The notes under the pieces: generated by a model
Databases searched by the model: none
What the model was told of the DNA's origin: nothing
Seen by the model: the letters and a program-made list of their open reading frames with translations, nothing else
Shown: positions 56,954-64,000 of the stretch, piece after piece
Layout of the letters: each line of letters begins with the position of its first letter
How positions within the stretch are numbered: position 1 is the first letter of the stretch
Assembly (NCBI GenBank): GCA_947495775.1
Contig: CANMAQ010000016.1
Coordinates: 38,665 to 102,664, forward strand
Direction: 5' to 3'
DNA length: 64,000 nucleotides
From: Jejuia algarum
Lineage (GTDB): Bacteria; Bacteroidota; Bacteroidia; Flavobacteriales; Flavobacteriaceae
Position numbers and translations under genes: made by a program

Positions 56954-58945
56954 TTACGCTAAGACTTTAGCTTCTGCGACTAATAGTGCATTCTTATCTT
57001 CCAATGCTTTAGCAATAAATGCTGTAATAGCTTCATTTTTTTCCAAACCATTTTTAAGTAAAACCCCAAGCGTAATCATGGTGATGATACGTGTACCAGA
57101 TTTTTTGACTGATGTGTTGAACAAAGGTGCCACATCGTCGTAACTTACGTGTTGCGCCAATTCTATTATTTCAGCCTTTGCCTTTGCTTGTTTATCTTCT
57201 GGCATTCTGTCGTATTTCTTACCAAAGGATTTTATATGCTCTATAGGCGGTCTGTTATTTTGTTGTGGTTGCTTTGGCTGATTTTCATTTTGCTTTGGTT
57301 TTACTTTTGCCCAAGTATCACGTAGTCCCACTGTTTTATTGAAAACTAAGTTTTCAGCCGTTGTAGCATCATCAACATTAAAATAACCAAGCCTTTGAAA
57401 TTGATAGCGCTCCCCTATTTTCGCGTCTTTTAAACTAGGTTCTACATAAGCTTCAATTGTTTTTAATGACTTTGGATTAAGAAAGGCCATAAAATCTTTA
57501 TCTTGATGGCTATCTGGTGCCGCATCAATAAATAAACGGTCGTATTCCTGTACTGTAGCTTTTAAAGCATGCGGGATAGATACCCAGTGCAATGTGCCTT
57601 TTACTTTTTTGGAAGTATCCTCAGAATAGGTACAATGTACTTCAGTAATGGTACCATTGGCGTCTTTTTCAACATGATCTGCCTTTATGATGTACGCATT
57701 TTTTAAACGCACTTCACCTCCTAATTTTAATCTAAAAAATTTGGTGCTGGCTTCTTCTTTAAAATCGTCTCTTTCAATATATAGATTTTTAGAAAAAGGA
57801 ACTTTTCTAAACCCAGCATTCTCGTCTTCAGGATTATTTTCGGCATCAAACCACTCTTCTTTGGCTTCGGGATAATTGGTGATAACAAGTTTTATGGGGT
57901 CTAAAACCGCCATAACCCTTGGCGCTGTTTTATTTAAATCCTCACGAATGCAAAACTCTAAAAGCGAAACATCTATAATATTATCCCTTTTGGCAACACC
58001 TACGGTTTCTACAAATTTTCGTATAGCGTATGGTGTATATCCTCTACGTCTTAAACCAGATATGGTTGGCATTCTAGGATCATCCCACCCATTTACAATA
58101 CCTTCCTCAACAAGTTGAAGAAGCTTGCGCTTACTCATGATGGTATAACTTAAATTTAAGCGCGCAAATTCGCGTTGCTTCGGCCTTAATGTATTAGGAT
58201 CTACTATTTGGTCTAAAAACCAATTGTAGAGTTCGCGATGTGGTTTAAACTCTAGAGAACATAAAGAATGCGAGATGCGTTCTAAATAATCACTTTCACC
58301 ATGGGTCCAATCGTACATTGGGTAGATACACCAATCGTTTCCTGTTCTATGGTGTTCTTTATTTATCACACGGTACATGATAGGGTCGCGCATTAACATG
58401 TTAGGGTGTTGCATATCTATTTTAGCACGTAAAATATGTTCCCCTTCGTTAAAGACACCATCTTTCATTTGCTGAAACAACTCAAGGTTCTCTGCTACCG
58501 ATCTGTTGCGGTAAGGCCCGTCAATACCAGGTTGCGTTGGTGTGCCTTTTTGCTCGGCCATAGCTTCACTAGACTGAGAATCTATATAAGCCTTTCCTTC
58601 TTTTATAAGTTGAAGTGCCCACTCGTACAATTGCTGAAAATAATCTGAAGAAAATAAAACCTTATCCCATTCGTAACCAAGCCATTTAATATCACGTTTT
58701 ATAGCATCTACGTATTCCTGCTCCTCTTTAGCAGGGTTGGTATCATCAAATCTAAGATTTACAGGAGCGTTGTAATATTCACCTAAACCAAAACTAATAC
58801 CAATAGCTTTAGTATGGCCAATATGTAAATAGCCATTAGGTTCTGGAGGAAAACGAAATCTTAGGTCGTCTTTAGACATACCATTAGATAAGTCGTCTTC
58901 AATAATTTGCTCTATAAAATTTAGTGATTTTCTTTCTTCAGACAT
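56954..58945 (-). CDS. glnS: Glutamine-tRNA ligase with C-terminal extension
   Basis: A 663-residue GlnRS. The HIGH motif is PPEPNGYLHIGH and the KMSKS motif is IMSKRKL. Residues 1-555 cover the catalytic core and two anticodon-binding beta-barrels. After a Gln/Pro/Asn-rich linker (QNENQPKQPQQNNRPP) comes an extra helical domain of about 90 residues (YDRMPEDKQAKAKAEIIELA), absent from the 554-residue E. coli enzyme. It may help bind tRNA, like the YqeY-type tail of Deinococcus GlnRS. The ATG at 58945 is chosen over one seven codons upstream, which lacks family similarity. Confidence 0.95.
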   Translation of the reverse strand: MSEERKSLNFIEQIIEDDLSNGMSKDDLRFRFPPEPNGYLHIGHTKAIGISFGLGEYYNAPVNLRFDDTNPAKEEQEYVDAIKRDIKWLGYEWDKVLFSSDYFQQLYEWALQLIKEGKAYIDSQSSEAMAEQKGTPTQPGIDGPYRNRSVAENLELFQQMKDGVFNEGEHILRAKIDMQHPNMLMRDPIMYRVINKEHHRTGNDWCIYPMYDWTHGESDYLERISHSLCSLEFKPHRELYNWFLDQIVDPNTLRPKQREFARLNLSYTIMSKRKLLQLVEEGIVNGWDDPRMPTISGLRRRGYTPYAIRKFVETVGVAKRDNIIDVSLLEFCIREDLNKTAPRVMAVLDPIKLVITNYPEAKEEWFDAENNPEDENAGFRKVPFSKNLYIERDDFKEEASTKFFRLKLGGEVRLKNAYIIKADHVEKDANGTITEVHCTYSEDTSKKVKGTLHWVSIPHALKATVQEYDRLFIDAAPDSHQDKDFMAFLNPKSLKTIEAYVEPSLKDAKIGERYQFQRLGYFNVDDATTAENLVFNKTVGLRDTWAKVKPKQNENQPKQPQQNNRPPIEHIKSFGKKYDRMPEDKQAKAKAEIIELAQHVSYDDVAPLFNTSVKKSGTRIITMITLGVLLKNGLEKNEAITAFIAKALEDKNALLVAEAKVLA

Positions 58946-58994
58946 AAAATATGTTACAATTTGCAATTCTTAACTAGAAACTGCTTTAATTAAA

Positions 58995-59002
58995 CAAAAG
59001 TA
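58995..59002 (-). promoter_or_regulatory. -7 promoter box of glnS
   Basis: TACTTTTG on the minus strand is a perfect TAnnTTTG box, about 50 nt before the glnS ATG and only 14 bp from the divergent folB box. Confidence 0.45.
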
Positions 59003-59016
59003 TTGACAAAATTAGG

Positions 59017-59024
59017 TAATTTTG
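59017..59024 (+). promoter_or_regulatory. -7 promoter box of folB
   Basis: TAATTTTG is a perfect TAnnTTTG box, 20 nt before the folB ATG. This box argues for the ATG at 59045, since the earlier start would lie upstream of it. Confidence 0.5.
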
Positions 59025-59044
59025 CCGACTTAAAACCAGTGACA

Positions 59045-59407
59045 ATGGGAATAATAAAAGTTGAAAATATAAGAGTATTCGCCTATCATGGTTGCTTAAA
59101 AGAAGAAACAAAAATTGGCAGTGATTACCGTGTGGATTTAAAAGTTAAGGCTAATTTGCAAATTTCTGCTCAAACAGATGCATTAGAGGATACTGTAGAT
59201 TATGTTTTTTTGAACAAAGTGATAAAAGAAGAAATGGCAGTACCCGCAAAATTATTAGAAACGGTGGCCAGACGTATTTTAGACCGTGTTTTTAATGAAG
59301 ATGCCTTAGTTAAGAACGCAACGGTACTTATTAGTAAATTAAACCCTCCAATAGGAGGAGATGTACAAAAAGTAACGATAAAAATGACCGATAGACGTAA
59401 AAAGTGA
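59045..59407 (+). CDS. folB: Dihydroneopterin aldolase
   Basis: A 120-residue enzyme of folate synthesis that splits dihydroneopterin to 6-hydroxymethyl-dihydropterin and glycolaldehyde. The family features are IRVFAYHGCLKEE near the N-terminus, DTVDYVFLN and the C-terminal KLNPPIGGDVQKVTI. The ATG at 59045 gives the standard length and fits the promoter. Confidence 0.95.
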   Translation: MGIIKVENIRVFAYHGCLKEETKIGSDYRVDLKVKANLQISAQTDALEDTVDYVFLNKVIKEEMAVPAKLLETVARRILDRVFNEDALVKNATVLISKLNPPIGGDVQKVTIKMTDRRKK

Positions 59408-59437
59408 TTTTTTACATTAGCAAGTCATATTTTTTTT

Positions 59438-59445
59438 TACATTTG
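59438..59445 (+). promoter_or_regulatory. -7 promoter box of tRNA-Cys
   Basis: TACATTTG is a perfect TAnnTTTG box 55 nt before the tRNA 5' end; no clear -33 element. Confidence 0.4.
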
Positions 59446-59500
59446 CACTCGTATTTTGTAGCACTTACTAAAAAGTATATAAAATACGTTTAAATTCTAT

Positions 59501-59575
59501 GGCGTCGTGGCCGAGTGGCTTAGGCACAGGTCTGCAAAACCTGCTACAGCGGTTCGATTCCGCTCGACGCCTCCA
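59501..59575 (+). tRNA. tRNA-Cys (GCA)
   Basis: A complete cloverleaf: acceptor stem GGCGTCG / CGACGCC, anticodon arm CAGGT-CTGCAAA-ACCTG with anticodon GCA, T-arm GCGGTTCGATTCCGC, discriminator U (the cysteine identity base) and an encoded CCA. A strong terminator follows at once. Confidence 0.98.
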
Positions 59576-59613
59576 AAAAGCTTTCAGTTTATTCTGAAAG
59601 CTTTTATTTTTTT
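59576..59613. terminator. Terminator of tRNA-Cys, overlapping the end of the lysE-type gene
   Basis: A 12-bp stem AAAAGCTTTCAG / CTGAAAGCTTTT with a 6 nt loop and a T-rich tail. The right arm includes the stop region of the convergent transporter gene, for which it can also act (T5 on the minus strand). Confidence 0.88.
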
Positions 59614-60287
59614 ACAGTATTTATTTTGTGAAATTGTTCTTTTAATAACGCCTTTTTTTCAGGAAAAAAAGCCTGTGCCAATAGCAAAACTCCAAATCCT
59701 AAAATGGATAATGCCACTATTTTTTTGGTTTTAAAAATTAATTTTGGAGTGAGTTTATTTCGTAATTTCTTAGCAATTGCTATTTTAACTAGGTCAATTA
59801 AGAAGTAAACAATTAATATGGTAAATAAAAATACAAAAACGCCATTTTGAGATGAGGTAACAGTATTTGCAAATACGATAAAAGCAACCCAACCAAACAA
59901 AACACCAATGTTTATAAAATTGAGTAGAAACCCTTTTAAAAATAATTTGCCGTAGCCCTTCTTAATTTCTATTCTATGATATTCTTTAACAATCTCGCGA
60001 AATGACTTTGAGGTTTTTACAAAAGATATTAAGCCATAAGCGACAAGAAGAACACCGCCAAAGATTAAAAAATTAGGATCGTCTTTAATTTTCTCTAAAA
60101 GCTTATTCGTGCTAAAAAAAGCAACAATTATAAAGAGAATATCCGCTAAAATAACACCACAATCAAAAATAAGAGCGCTTTTAAACCCTTTAGTAGCGCT
60201 CGTTTCTAAGAGTACAAAAAAAACAGGCCCTATGGTAAAGGCCAGTATAATACCAAACGGAATTGCAGCAAGTATATCGTCAAACAT
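59604..60287 (-). CDS. LysE/RhtB family amino-acid exporter
   Basis: A 227-residue transporter with six predicted helices. The family start IPFGIILAFTIGPVFFVLLETSATKGFKSAL is clear. It probably exports an amino acid or a related metabolite. The stop codon lies in the bidirectional terminator after tRNA-Cys. Confidence 0.88.
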   Translation of the reverse strand: MFDDILAAIPFGIILAFTIGPVFFVLLETSATKGFKSALIFDCGVILADILFIIVAFFSTNKLLEKIKDDPNFLIFGGVLLVAYGLISFVKTSKSFREIVKEYHRIEIKKGYGKLFLKGFLLNFINIGVLFGWVAFIVFANTVTSSQNGVFVFLFTILIVYFLIDLVKIAIAKKLRNKLTPKLIFKTKKIVALSILGFGVLLLAQAFFPEKKALLKEQFHKINTVKK

Positions 60288-60427
60288 CTAAGTACCAGTA
60301 AAGGGTATTACAAAGTAAAGAAGAAATACAAGGCTAAACAAAAAAAGACGCTTTAATTGATAGGTCTTTTGTAACTAAATGAAAGGTTTTGAATTGTAAC
60401 CATTTCAACAAAAAAAGAATAGTGTTG

Positions 60428-60451
60428 TATATTTGCGTTATATATACACAT
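60428..60451 (+). promoter_or_regulatory. Promoter and overlapping operator-like site of the Nudix regulator gene
   Basis: TATATTTG (60428-60435) is a perfect -7 box. Overlapping its end is TTGCGT-N7-ACACAT (60433-60451), which matches one half and most of the other half of the palindrome TTGCGT-N7-ACGCAA seen at 61189. It lies 3 nt before the ATG and fits autorepression. Confidence 0.5.
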
Positions 60452-60453
60452 AG

Positions 60454-61146
60454 ATGAAGGTCATACAAGACATAAAAGTAGCGGTAGATGCTGTTGTTTT
60501 TGGGTACGAACCTAAGAAAAACTTATCCGTATTACTCATAAAAAGAGGTATTACACCATTTAAGGGCGCTTGGGCTTTACCAGGAGGCTTGGTTTTAAAT
60601 GAAGAATCTTTAGAAGATGCTGTAACCCGAGAACTTAGAGAAGAAACTGGGGTAACCATAGACTATTTGGAACAACTTTATACCTTTGGAGCACCACAAA
60701 GAGACCCTAGAAATAGAGTTTTAGCGGTAACCTATTTTGGTCTGGTTAAGCCTAATCACTTCACAATTAAAGCAGATACTGATGCGGCAGATGTAAAATG
60801 GTTTGCTCTAAATGAATTGCCAGAGTTGGCTTTCGACCATCAACACATTTTAGATATGGCAAAGCAACGGTTAAAATCTAAGTTGACCTACCAACCTATT
60901 GGGTTCGATCTCTTGAATGATGAATTCCCTTTTTCCGATCTGGAACACTTGTACATGACCATTTTAGAAAAAGAAATAGACCGTAGAAATTTTAGGAAAA
61001 AAATGTTGAGTTTTGGAATTATAGAAGAAACCAACAAAATAGAAAAAATAGGAAGCGGACGCCCTGCAAAGCTTTTTAAATTTAATAAAAAGAAGTTCCA
61101 AGAACTCACTATCAATGCTTTCCATTTTGAAATAAAGTTTGTGTAG
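60454..61146 (+). CDS. Nudix-domain transcriptional regulator (NrtR-like)
   Basis: A 230-residue protein with an N-terminal Nudix domain (1-140) and a C-terminal winged-helix DNA-binding domain (about 150-230, RKKMLSFGIIEETNKIEKIGSGRPAKLF). This order is that of the NrtR/AraR family of Nudix regulators. The Nudix box is intact: Gly45, Glu51 and Arg59-Glu60 with Glu63-Glu64, so it may also hydrolyse ADP-ribose. NrtR proteins repress NAD genes and respond to ADP-ribose; Bacteroidota relatives control sugar genes. The operator-like sites here suggest it controls itself and the operon downstream. Confidence 0.87.
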   Translation: MKVIQDIKVAVDAVVFGYEPKKNLSVLLIKRGITPFKGAWALPGGLVLNEESLEDAVTRELREETGVTIDYLEQLYTFGAPQRDPRNRVLAVTYFGLVKPNHFTIKADTDAADVKWFALNELPELAFDHQHILDMAKQRLKSKLTYQPIGFDLLNDEFPFSDLEHLYMTILEKEIDRRNFRKKMLSFGIIEETNKIEKIGSGRPAKLFKFNKKKFQELTINAFHFEIKFV

Positions 61147-61160
61147 AATTTACACAAAAT

Positions 61161-61207
61161 TTTGATCTTTCATTTTCTCTTCATACATTTGCGTAAAATA
61201 AACGCAA
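61161..61207 (+). promoter_or_regulatory. Consensus promoter with palindromic operator, upstream of the RNA-repair operon
   Basis: TTTG (61161-61164), a 19 nt spacer and TACATTTG (61184-61191) match the Bacteroidota promoter exactly. The palindrome TTGCGT-N7-ACGCAA (61189-61207) overlaps the -7 box and the expected start site, so a bound protein would block transcription. The leader to the metallo-beta-lactamase gene would be about 160 nt. Confidence 0.65.
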
Positions 61208-61219
61208 TAATGTTTTTAA

Positions 61220-61327
61220 AGTCTATACTGTTATTTTAAAAACCCTTGCGTAATTATTAACGCTATAGGTGGTGCAGCTGGTATCTGTATAGCTGTAGCC
61301 AAAAATTTAGATGCAAATAATACCTAA
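61220..61327 (+). pseudogene. Possible scrap of a lost gene in the operon leader
   Basis: A 35-codon frame without start codon ends in CVIINAIGGAAGICIAVAKN and then LDANNT. The IGG-x-x-G-(I/V) pattern is faintly like the end of thiolases. It may be the tail of a gene that once followed the operator, or chance. A second imperfect operator-like site (TTGCGT-N8-ACGCTA, 61246-61265) lies within it. Confidence 0.22.
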
Positions 61328-61359
61328 AAAACAGGAATCATTTAGCTAAATAAAACCAT

Positions 61360-62226
61360 ATGAAATTAAAAATACATGGGTACTCCACAGCATTATTTGC
61401 TACGTGGTACGTTATTGAAGATTTAGGACTTTTGTTTGATGCAGGAGATGGATTAACAGCTAATTTACTAGGTAAATGTGGCAAGATTAAGGATGTTTTT
61501 GTATCTCATGCCGATAGAGATCATTTAACGGGACTGCTACAGTACAATCAGCTATTTGGACATTTAAAGCCAACAATTCATCATCCCAAAGACGCGGGTT
61601 CATTTAAGTTTTTAGCGTCTTTTTTTAAAGATTTTGACCCTCATCAAAGTGGAACGAATTGGATTGAAATTACCGATGGTACGCAGATAAGAACAAAGGG
61701 CAATAGTGTTGTTGAAGCTATTGAAAACAAACATATTAATGTAGAAGGTGCAGTTAAAAGTTTATCCTACAGAGTCTATGAACAAAAGCATAAACTCAAA
61801 ACGGAATATATTGGATTGTCAAAGCAAGCCCTTATAGATTTAAAAAAGAAACATGGGGAGGACTATATTAAAGAGACAGTTAAAACTAATATTTTAACGT
61901 ACTCAGGAGACACCCCTGTTTACGATCCCTCTGTGTATGATAATTGCGGTATTTTAATTCATGAAGCAACATTTTTAAAAAAAGAAGAGACAAATACAAA
62001 AGCAAATAAAAATAGCCATAGTGCTTTAGAAGAGGTTTTGGAAATGGCAAGCCAAATAGAGATTGATGCGCTTGTCTTAGGTCATTTTTCTTCAAGATAC
62101 CATCAAGAGGAAATAGACAAAGCAATTAAACAATTAATCGCGTATTATAATATAAAGATTCCAGTATACAGAATTCCTGTAGGCGAATGTGTAAAAGACA
62201 TTTTAAAAACAGATCCGTTAAATTAA
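61360..62226 (+). CDS. RNase Z-like metallo-beta-lactamase-fold protein
   Basis: A 288-residue zinc hydrolase. The metal motif is SHADRDH, with later ligands in ILTYSGDTPVYD (Asp), ILIHEATF and LVLGHFSSRY. The SGDT, HEATF and GHFSSRY elements are those of the tRNase Z branch. It lacks the flexible arm of housekeeping RNase Z, and an extra charged region (about 125-180) replaces it. It likely acts on an RNA or nucleotide phosphodiester. It starts the operon and is followed after 4 nt by kptA. A cyclic-phosphodiesterase role on the KptA product is conceivable but unproven. Confidence 0.82.
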   Translation: MKLKIHGYSTALFATWYVIEDLGLLFDAGDGLTANLLGKCGKIKDVFVSHADRDHLTGLLQYNQLFGHLKPTIHHPKDAGSFKFLASFFKDFDPHQSGTNWIEITDGTQIRTKGNSVVEAIENKHINVEGAVKSLSYRVYEQKHKLKTEYIGLSKQALIDLKKKHGEDYIKETVKTNILTYSGDTPVYDPSVYDNCGILIHEATFLKKEETNTKANKNSHSALEEVLEMASQIEIDALVLGHFSSRYHQEEIDKAIKQLIAYYNIKIPVYRIPVGECVKDILKTDPLN

Positions 62227-62230
62227 AATT

Positions 62231-62779
62231 ATGGACAATCACTACAAAAAACGAATTAGTAAGTTTTTAAGTTTAATCTTAAGGCATCAACCAGAAAAAA
62301 TAGGTTTACGTCTAGATGAAAATGGTTGGGCAAACGTCAATGCTATTTTAGAGCAAACTCAATTACGGTTTTCGTTTAAGGATTTAGAGGATGTTGTGGC
62401 TACAAATGATAAACAACGGTTTTCATTTAATCCAGACAAAACAAAAATTAGAGCCAACCAAGGGCATTCTTTGCAAACAGTAGATTTAAATTTAAAGGCG
62501 CAAACACCTCCCCCATTTTTGTACCATGGTACCGTCCCCAAATTTTTAGATGCGATTAAAATAAAGGGGTTAAAAAAAATGAATAGGCAATATGTCCATT
62601 TAAGTAGAGATCTAGAAACAGCACAAAAAGTGGGCGCCAGAAGAGGAAAGCCTTTTATTTTGAAAGTAGACACTCTAGAAATGCATAGTCAAGGTTATGC
62701 TTTTTTTAAATCTGAAAATGGGGTATGGCTTACAGAAAAAGTTCCCGTTGAATTTATAAATTTTGAAGTGATATGTTAA
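62231..62779 (+). CDS. kptA: RNA 2'-phosphotransferase (KptA/Tpt1)
   Basis: A 182-residue Tpt1-family enzyme. It moves an internal RNA 2'-phosphate to NAD+, giving ADP-ribose 1'',2''-cyclic phosphate, nicotinamide and repaired RNA. The Arg-His-Arg-Arg tetrad of the family is present: Arg18 and His19 in LRHQP, Arg74 in KIRANQGHS and Arg126 in HLSRD. The NAD-binding YHGT is at 98-101. Bacteria lack yeast-type tRNA splicing, so the substrate is unknown. The macro-domain gene start overlaps its stop by 7 nt. Confidence 0.95.
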   Translation: MDNHYKKRISKFLSLILRHQPEKIGLRLDENGWANVNAILEQTQLRFSFKDLEDVVATNDKQRFSFNPDKTKIRANQGHSLQTVDLNLKAQTPPPFLYHGTVPKFLDAIKIKGLKKMNRQYVHLSRDLETAQKVGARRGKPFILKVDTLEMHSQGYAFFKSENGVWLTEKVPVEFINFEVIC

Positions 62780-63375
62780 AAATTAAATTAGTTTGTACAG
62801 AACAGGAATTAGGAAAAGCATGGGAAAAAGATTTTAATTTATGTGAAGATGTTGAAATTGTTTATGGAGATATTGTTAAGGTAGAATGTGATGCTATTGT
62901 TAGTCCAGCAAATTCTTTTGGGTTTATGGATGGTGGATTAGATTTACATCTTTCAGAAACATTTGGTTGGCATATTCAAGAGGAATTACAGAATAGAATA
63001 TTACAGTTGGATGAAAAAGAATTACTTATTGGAAAATCAATGACTATTCCAACTCAAAACGAAAAAATTCCTTTTTTAATTTCGGCTCCAACCATGAGAG
63101 TTCCAATGAGTTTTAATATTGCAACTTCAGTAAATGCTTATTTAGCAATGAAAGCCATTTTGATAGCAGGTCAAAGTAATACTAAAATAGCATCTATTGC
63201 AATTCCAGGTTTATGCACAGGGTGTGGGCGTATGCCTTATCATATAGCATCAAATCAAATGTTTTTAGCTTACGATGAGGTTATTTTAGGAAATTATAAA
63301 GACTATAATTCTTTTGGAGATACTCAGAAATTTCAATATAGGTTAAATGAAAAAGGGCTTATTTGGGATTTTTAA
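62773..63375 (+). CDS. Macro-domain protein
   Basis: A 200-residue macro-domain protein. The nucleotide-binding loops are visible: DAIVSPANSFGFMDGGLD (about 40-57) and IPGLCTGCGRMP (about 144-155). Macro domains bind ADP-ribose derivatives, and some remove phosphate from ADP-ribose-1''-phosphate. Lying 7 nt inside the end of kptA, this one probably acts on the KptA product. No DarT-type toxin is next to it, so a DarG antitoxin role is unlikely. The Gly-Gly-Leu-Asp loop differs from the common GGGVD. Confidence 0.88.
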   Translation: MLKIKLVCTEQELGKAWEKDFNLCEDVEIVYGDIVKVECDAIVSPANSFGFMDGGLDLHLSETFGWHIQEELQNRILQLDEKELLIGKSMTIPTQNEKIPFLISAPTMRVPMSFNIATSVNAYLAMKAILIAGQSNTKIASIAIPGLCTGCGRMPYHIASNQMFLAYDEVILGNYKDYNSFGDTQKFQYRLNEKGLIWDF

Positions 63376-63417
63376 AGTAAATCGTAATTTGAGTTTAATA
63401 GATAAGGGTAATTAAGC

Positions 63418-63930
63418 ATGACTAAAATAGAATTACATTCAGAAATAGTTCTTGTGAAAAATTTTATGAATAAGCAACAATGTGATTTTTTCATAGAAAA
63501 AGGGGAGTTGGTTTGTTTTGAAGAAGCAAAGGTAAATATTGATGGCAGGCAAATAAAGATGAAGGGCCTTAGAAATAACCAAAGAATAATGTTTAAAGAT
63601 GGTTCTTTAGCGAATTCAATTTGGTCGAAAATAGCTCCATATGTTCCCAAAAGCTATGAGGCTTATACTGCTAGTGGTTTAAACGAACTTTTTAGAATTT
63701 ATAAGTATACGCAAGATCAGAGGTTTAAAATGCATAGAGATGGAAGTTATGTACGCAGTTCGAAGGAATGTAGTTTCTTTTCTTTTTTAATATACTTAAA
63801 TGATGATTATACGGGAGGTGAAACTTATTTTGAAGAAGGTATAACAGTTACACCAGAGTTAGGTGATGCATTGCTATTTCGTCATCCATTAAAACATGAA
63901 GGGAAGACTATAATATCAGGAACTAAATAG
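63418..63930 (+). CDS. 2-oxoglutarate/Fe(II) oxygenase, short C-terminus
   Basis: A 170-residue prolyl-4-hydroxylase-type dioxygenase. The iron ligands are His106 and Asp108 in KMHRDGSY and His160 in HPLKHEGK. The protein ends at Gly-Thr-Lys170, where relatives usually continue for 10-20 residues (GTKY-LR-D-M). The Lys that binds 2-oxoglutarate in prolyl-4-hydroxylases is the last residue. It may be naturally short or clipped by a recent stop. It is 42 nt after the macro gene on the same strand. Substrate unknown. Confidence 0.82.
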   Translation: MTKIELHSEIVLVKNFMNKQQCDFFIEKGELVCFEEAKVNIDGRQIKMKGLRNNQRIMFKDGSLANSIWSKIAPYVPKSYEAYTASGLNELFRIYKYTQDQRFKMHRDGSYVRSSKECSFFSFLIYLNDDYTGGETYFEEGITVTPELGDALLFRHPLKHEGKTIISGTK

Positions 63931-64000
63931 GGCTTGCTGATTTTTAGGTTTGTTAATTTCTATAACTTTAAGCAAATGATCTCATATTCGCAGAGCTTCT

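Noticed and set aside
62773..63375. DarT/DarG-type toxin-antitoxin pair involving the macro domain
   Set aside because: No DarT-like (DUF4433) gene is adjacent; the partner is KptA, which has the full Tpt1 catalytic tetrad, so a repair role fits better.

Overview
The window is AT-rich bacterial chromosome from the phylum Bacteroidota, most likely family Flavobacteriaceae. The evidence is the -7 box TAnnTTTG at many gene starts, a type IX secretion C-terminal sorting domain, lipoproteins with short lipoboxes, the families DUF4837, DUF4175, DUF4349 and DUF2652, a TonB-dependent receptor with a carboxypeptidase-like N-terminal domain, and GH16 and GH31 glycosidases. I cannot name the species. 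There is one tRNA gene (tRNA-Cys) and no rRNA, CRISPR array or intact insertion sequence.

Layout. 1-9937: the 3' part of lepA, then glycogen synthesis genes glgA-glgC-glgB, two small membrane genes that may be one gene split by a frameshift, and a GH31 alpha-glucosidase. 10134-13660: an accessory island on the minus strand holding a polymorphic-toxin-like protein, a candidate immunity protein, an unknown lipoprotein and the tail of a broken transposase. 13660-17942: an uptake operon (small Cys-motif protein, TonB-dependent receptor, PepSY membrane protein), probably for iron. 18308-28533: a plus-strand run with a metallo-beta-lactamase hydrolase, S8 and M1 lipoprotein peptidases, rnpA, DUF4349, an S41 protease, an OmpA-like protein and a leucine-rich-repeat surface protein. 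28538-34203: mixed metabolic genes including a GH16 glycanase with a beta-trefoil tail, a cation exporter and rpiB.

34204-35529 is a 1.3 kb region with ten DnaA-box-like 9-mers in about 440 bp and is my candidate for the replication origin. Two perfect parS sites 10-12 kb away flank mnmG and support this. Gene orientation does not support it: most genes on both sides point towards the region. 35530-59575 is largely housekeeping: a lytic transglycosylase, pgk, holB, ompH, mnmG, ybeY, a giant DUF4175 protein, gltX, an SPFH protein, glnS, folB and tRNA-Cys.

The most interesting region is the right end, 60428-63930. A Nudix/winged-helix regulator of the NrtR type is followed by a close-packed operon: an RNase Z-like metallo-beta-lactamase protein, the RNA 2'-phosphotransferase KptA/Tpt1, a macro-domain protein and a 2-oxoglutarate/Fe(II) oxygenase. 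The operon has a near-ideal Bacteroidota promoter (TTTG-N19-TACATTTG) whose -7 box is overlapped by the palindrome TTGCGT-N7-ACGCAA. A related site sits in the same place in the regulator's own promoter. KptA makes ADP-ribose 1'',2''-cyclic phosphate, macro domains act on such products, and NrtR proteins sense ADP-ribose, so I infer a self-regulated RNA-end repair and ADP-ribose recycling module.
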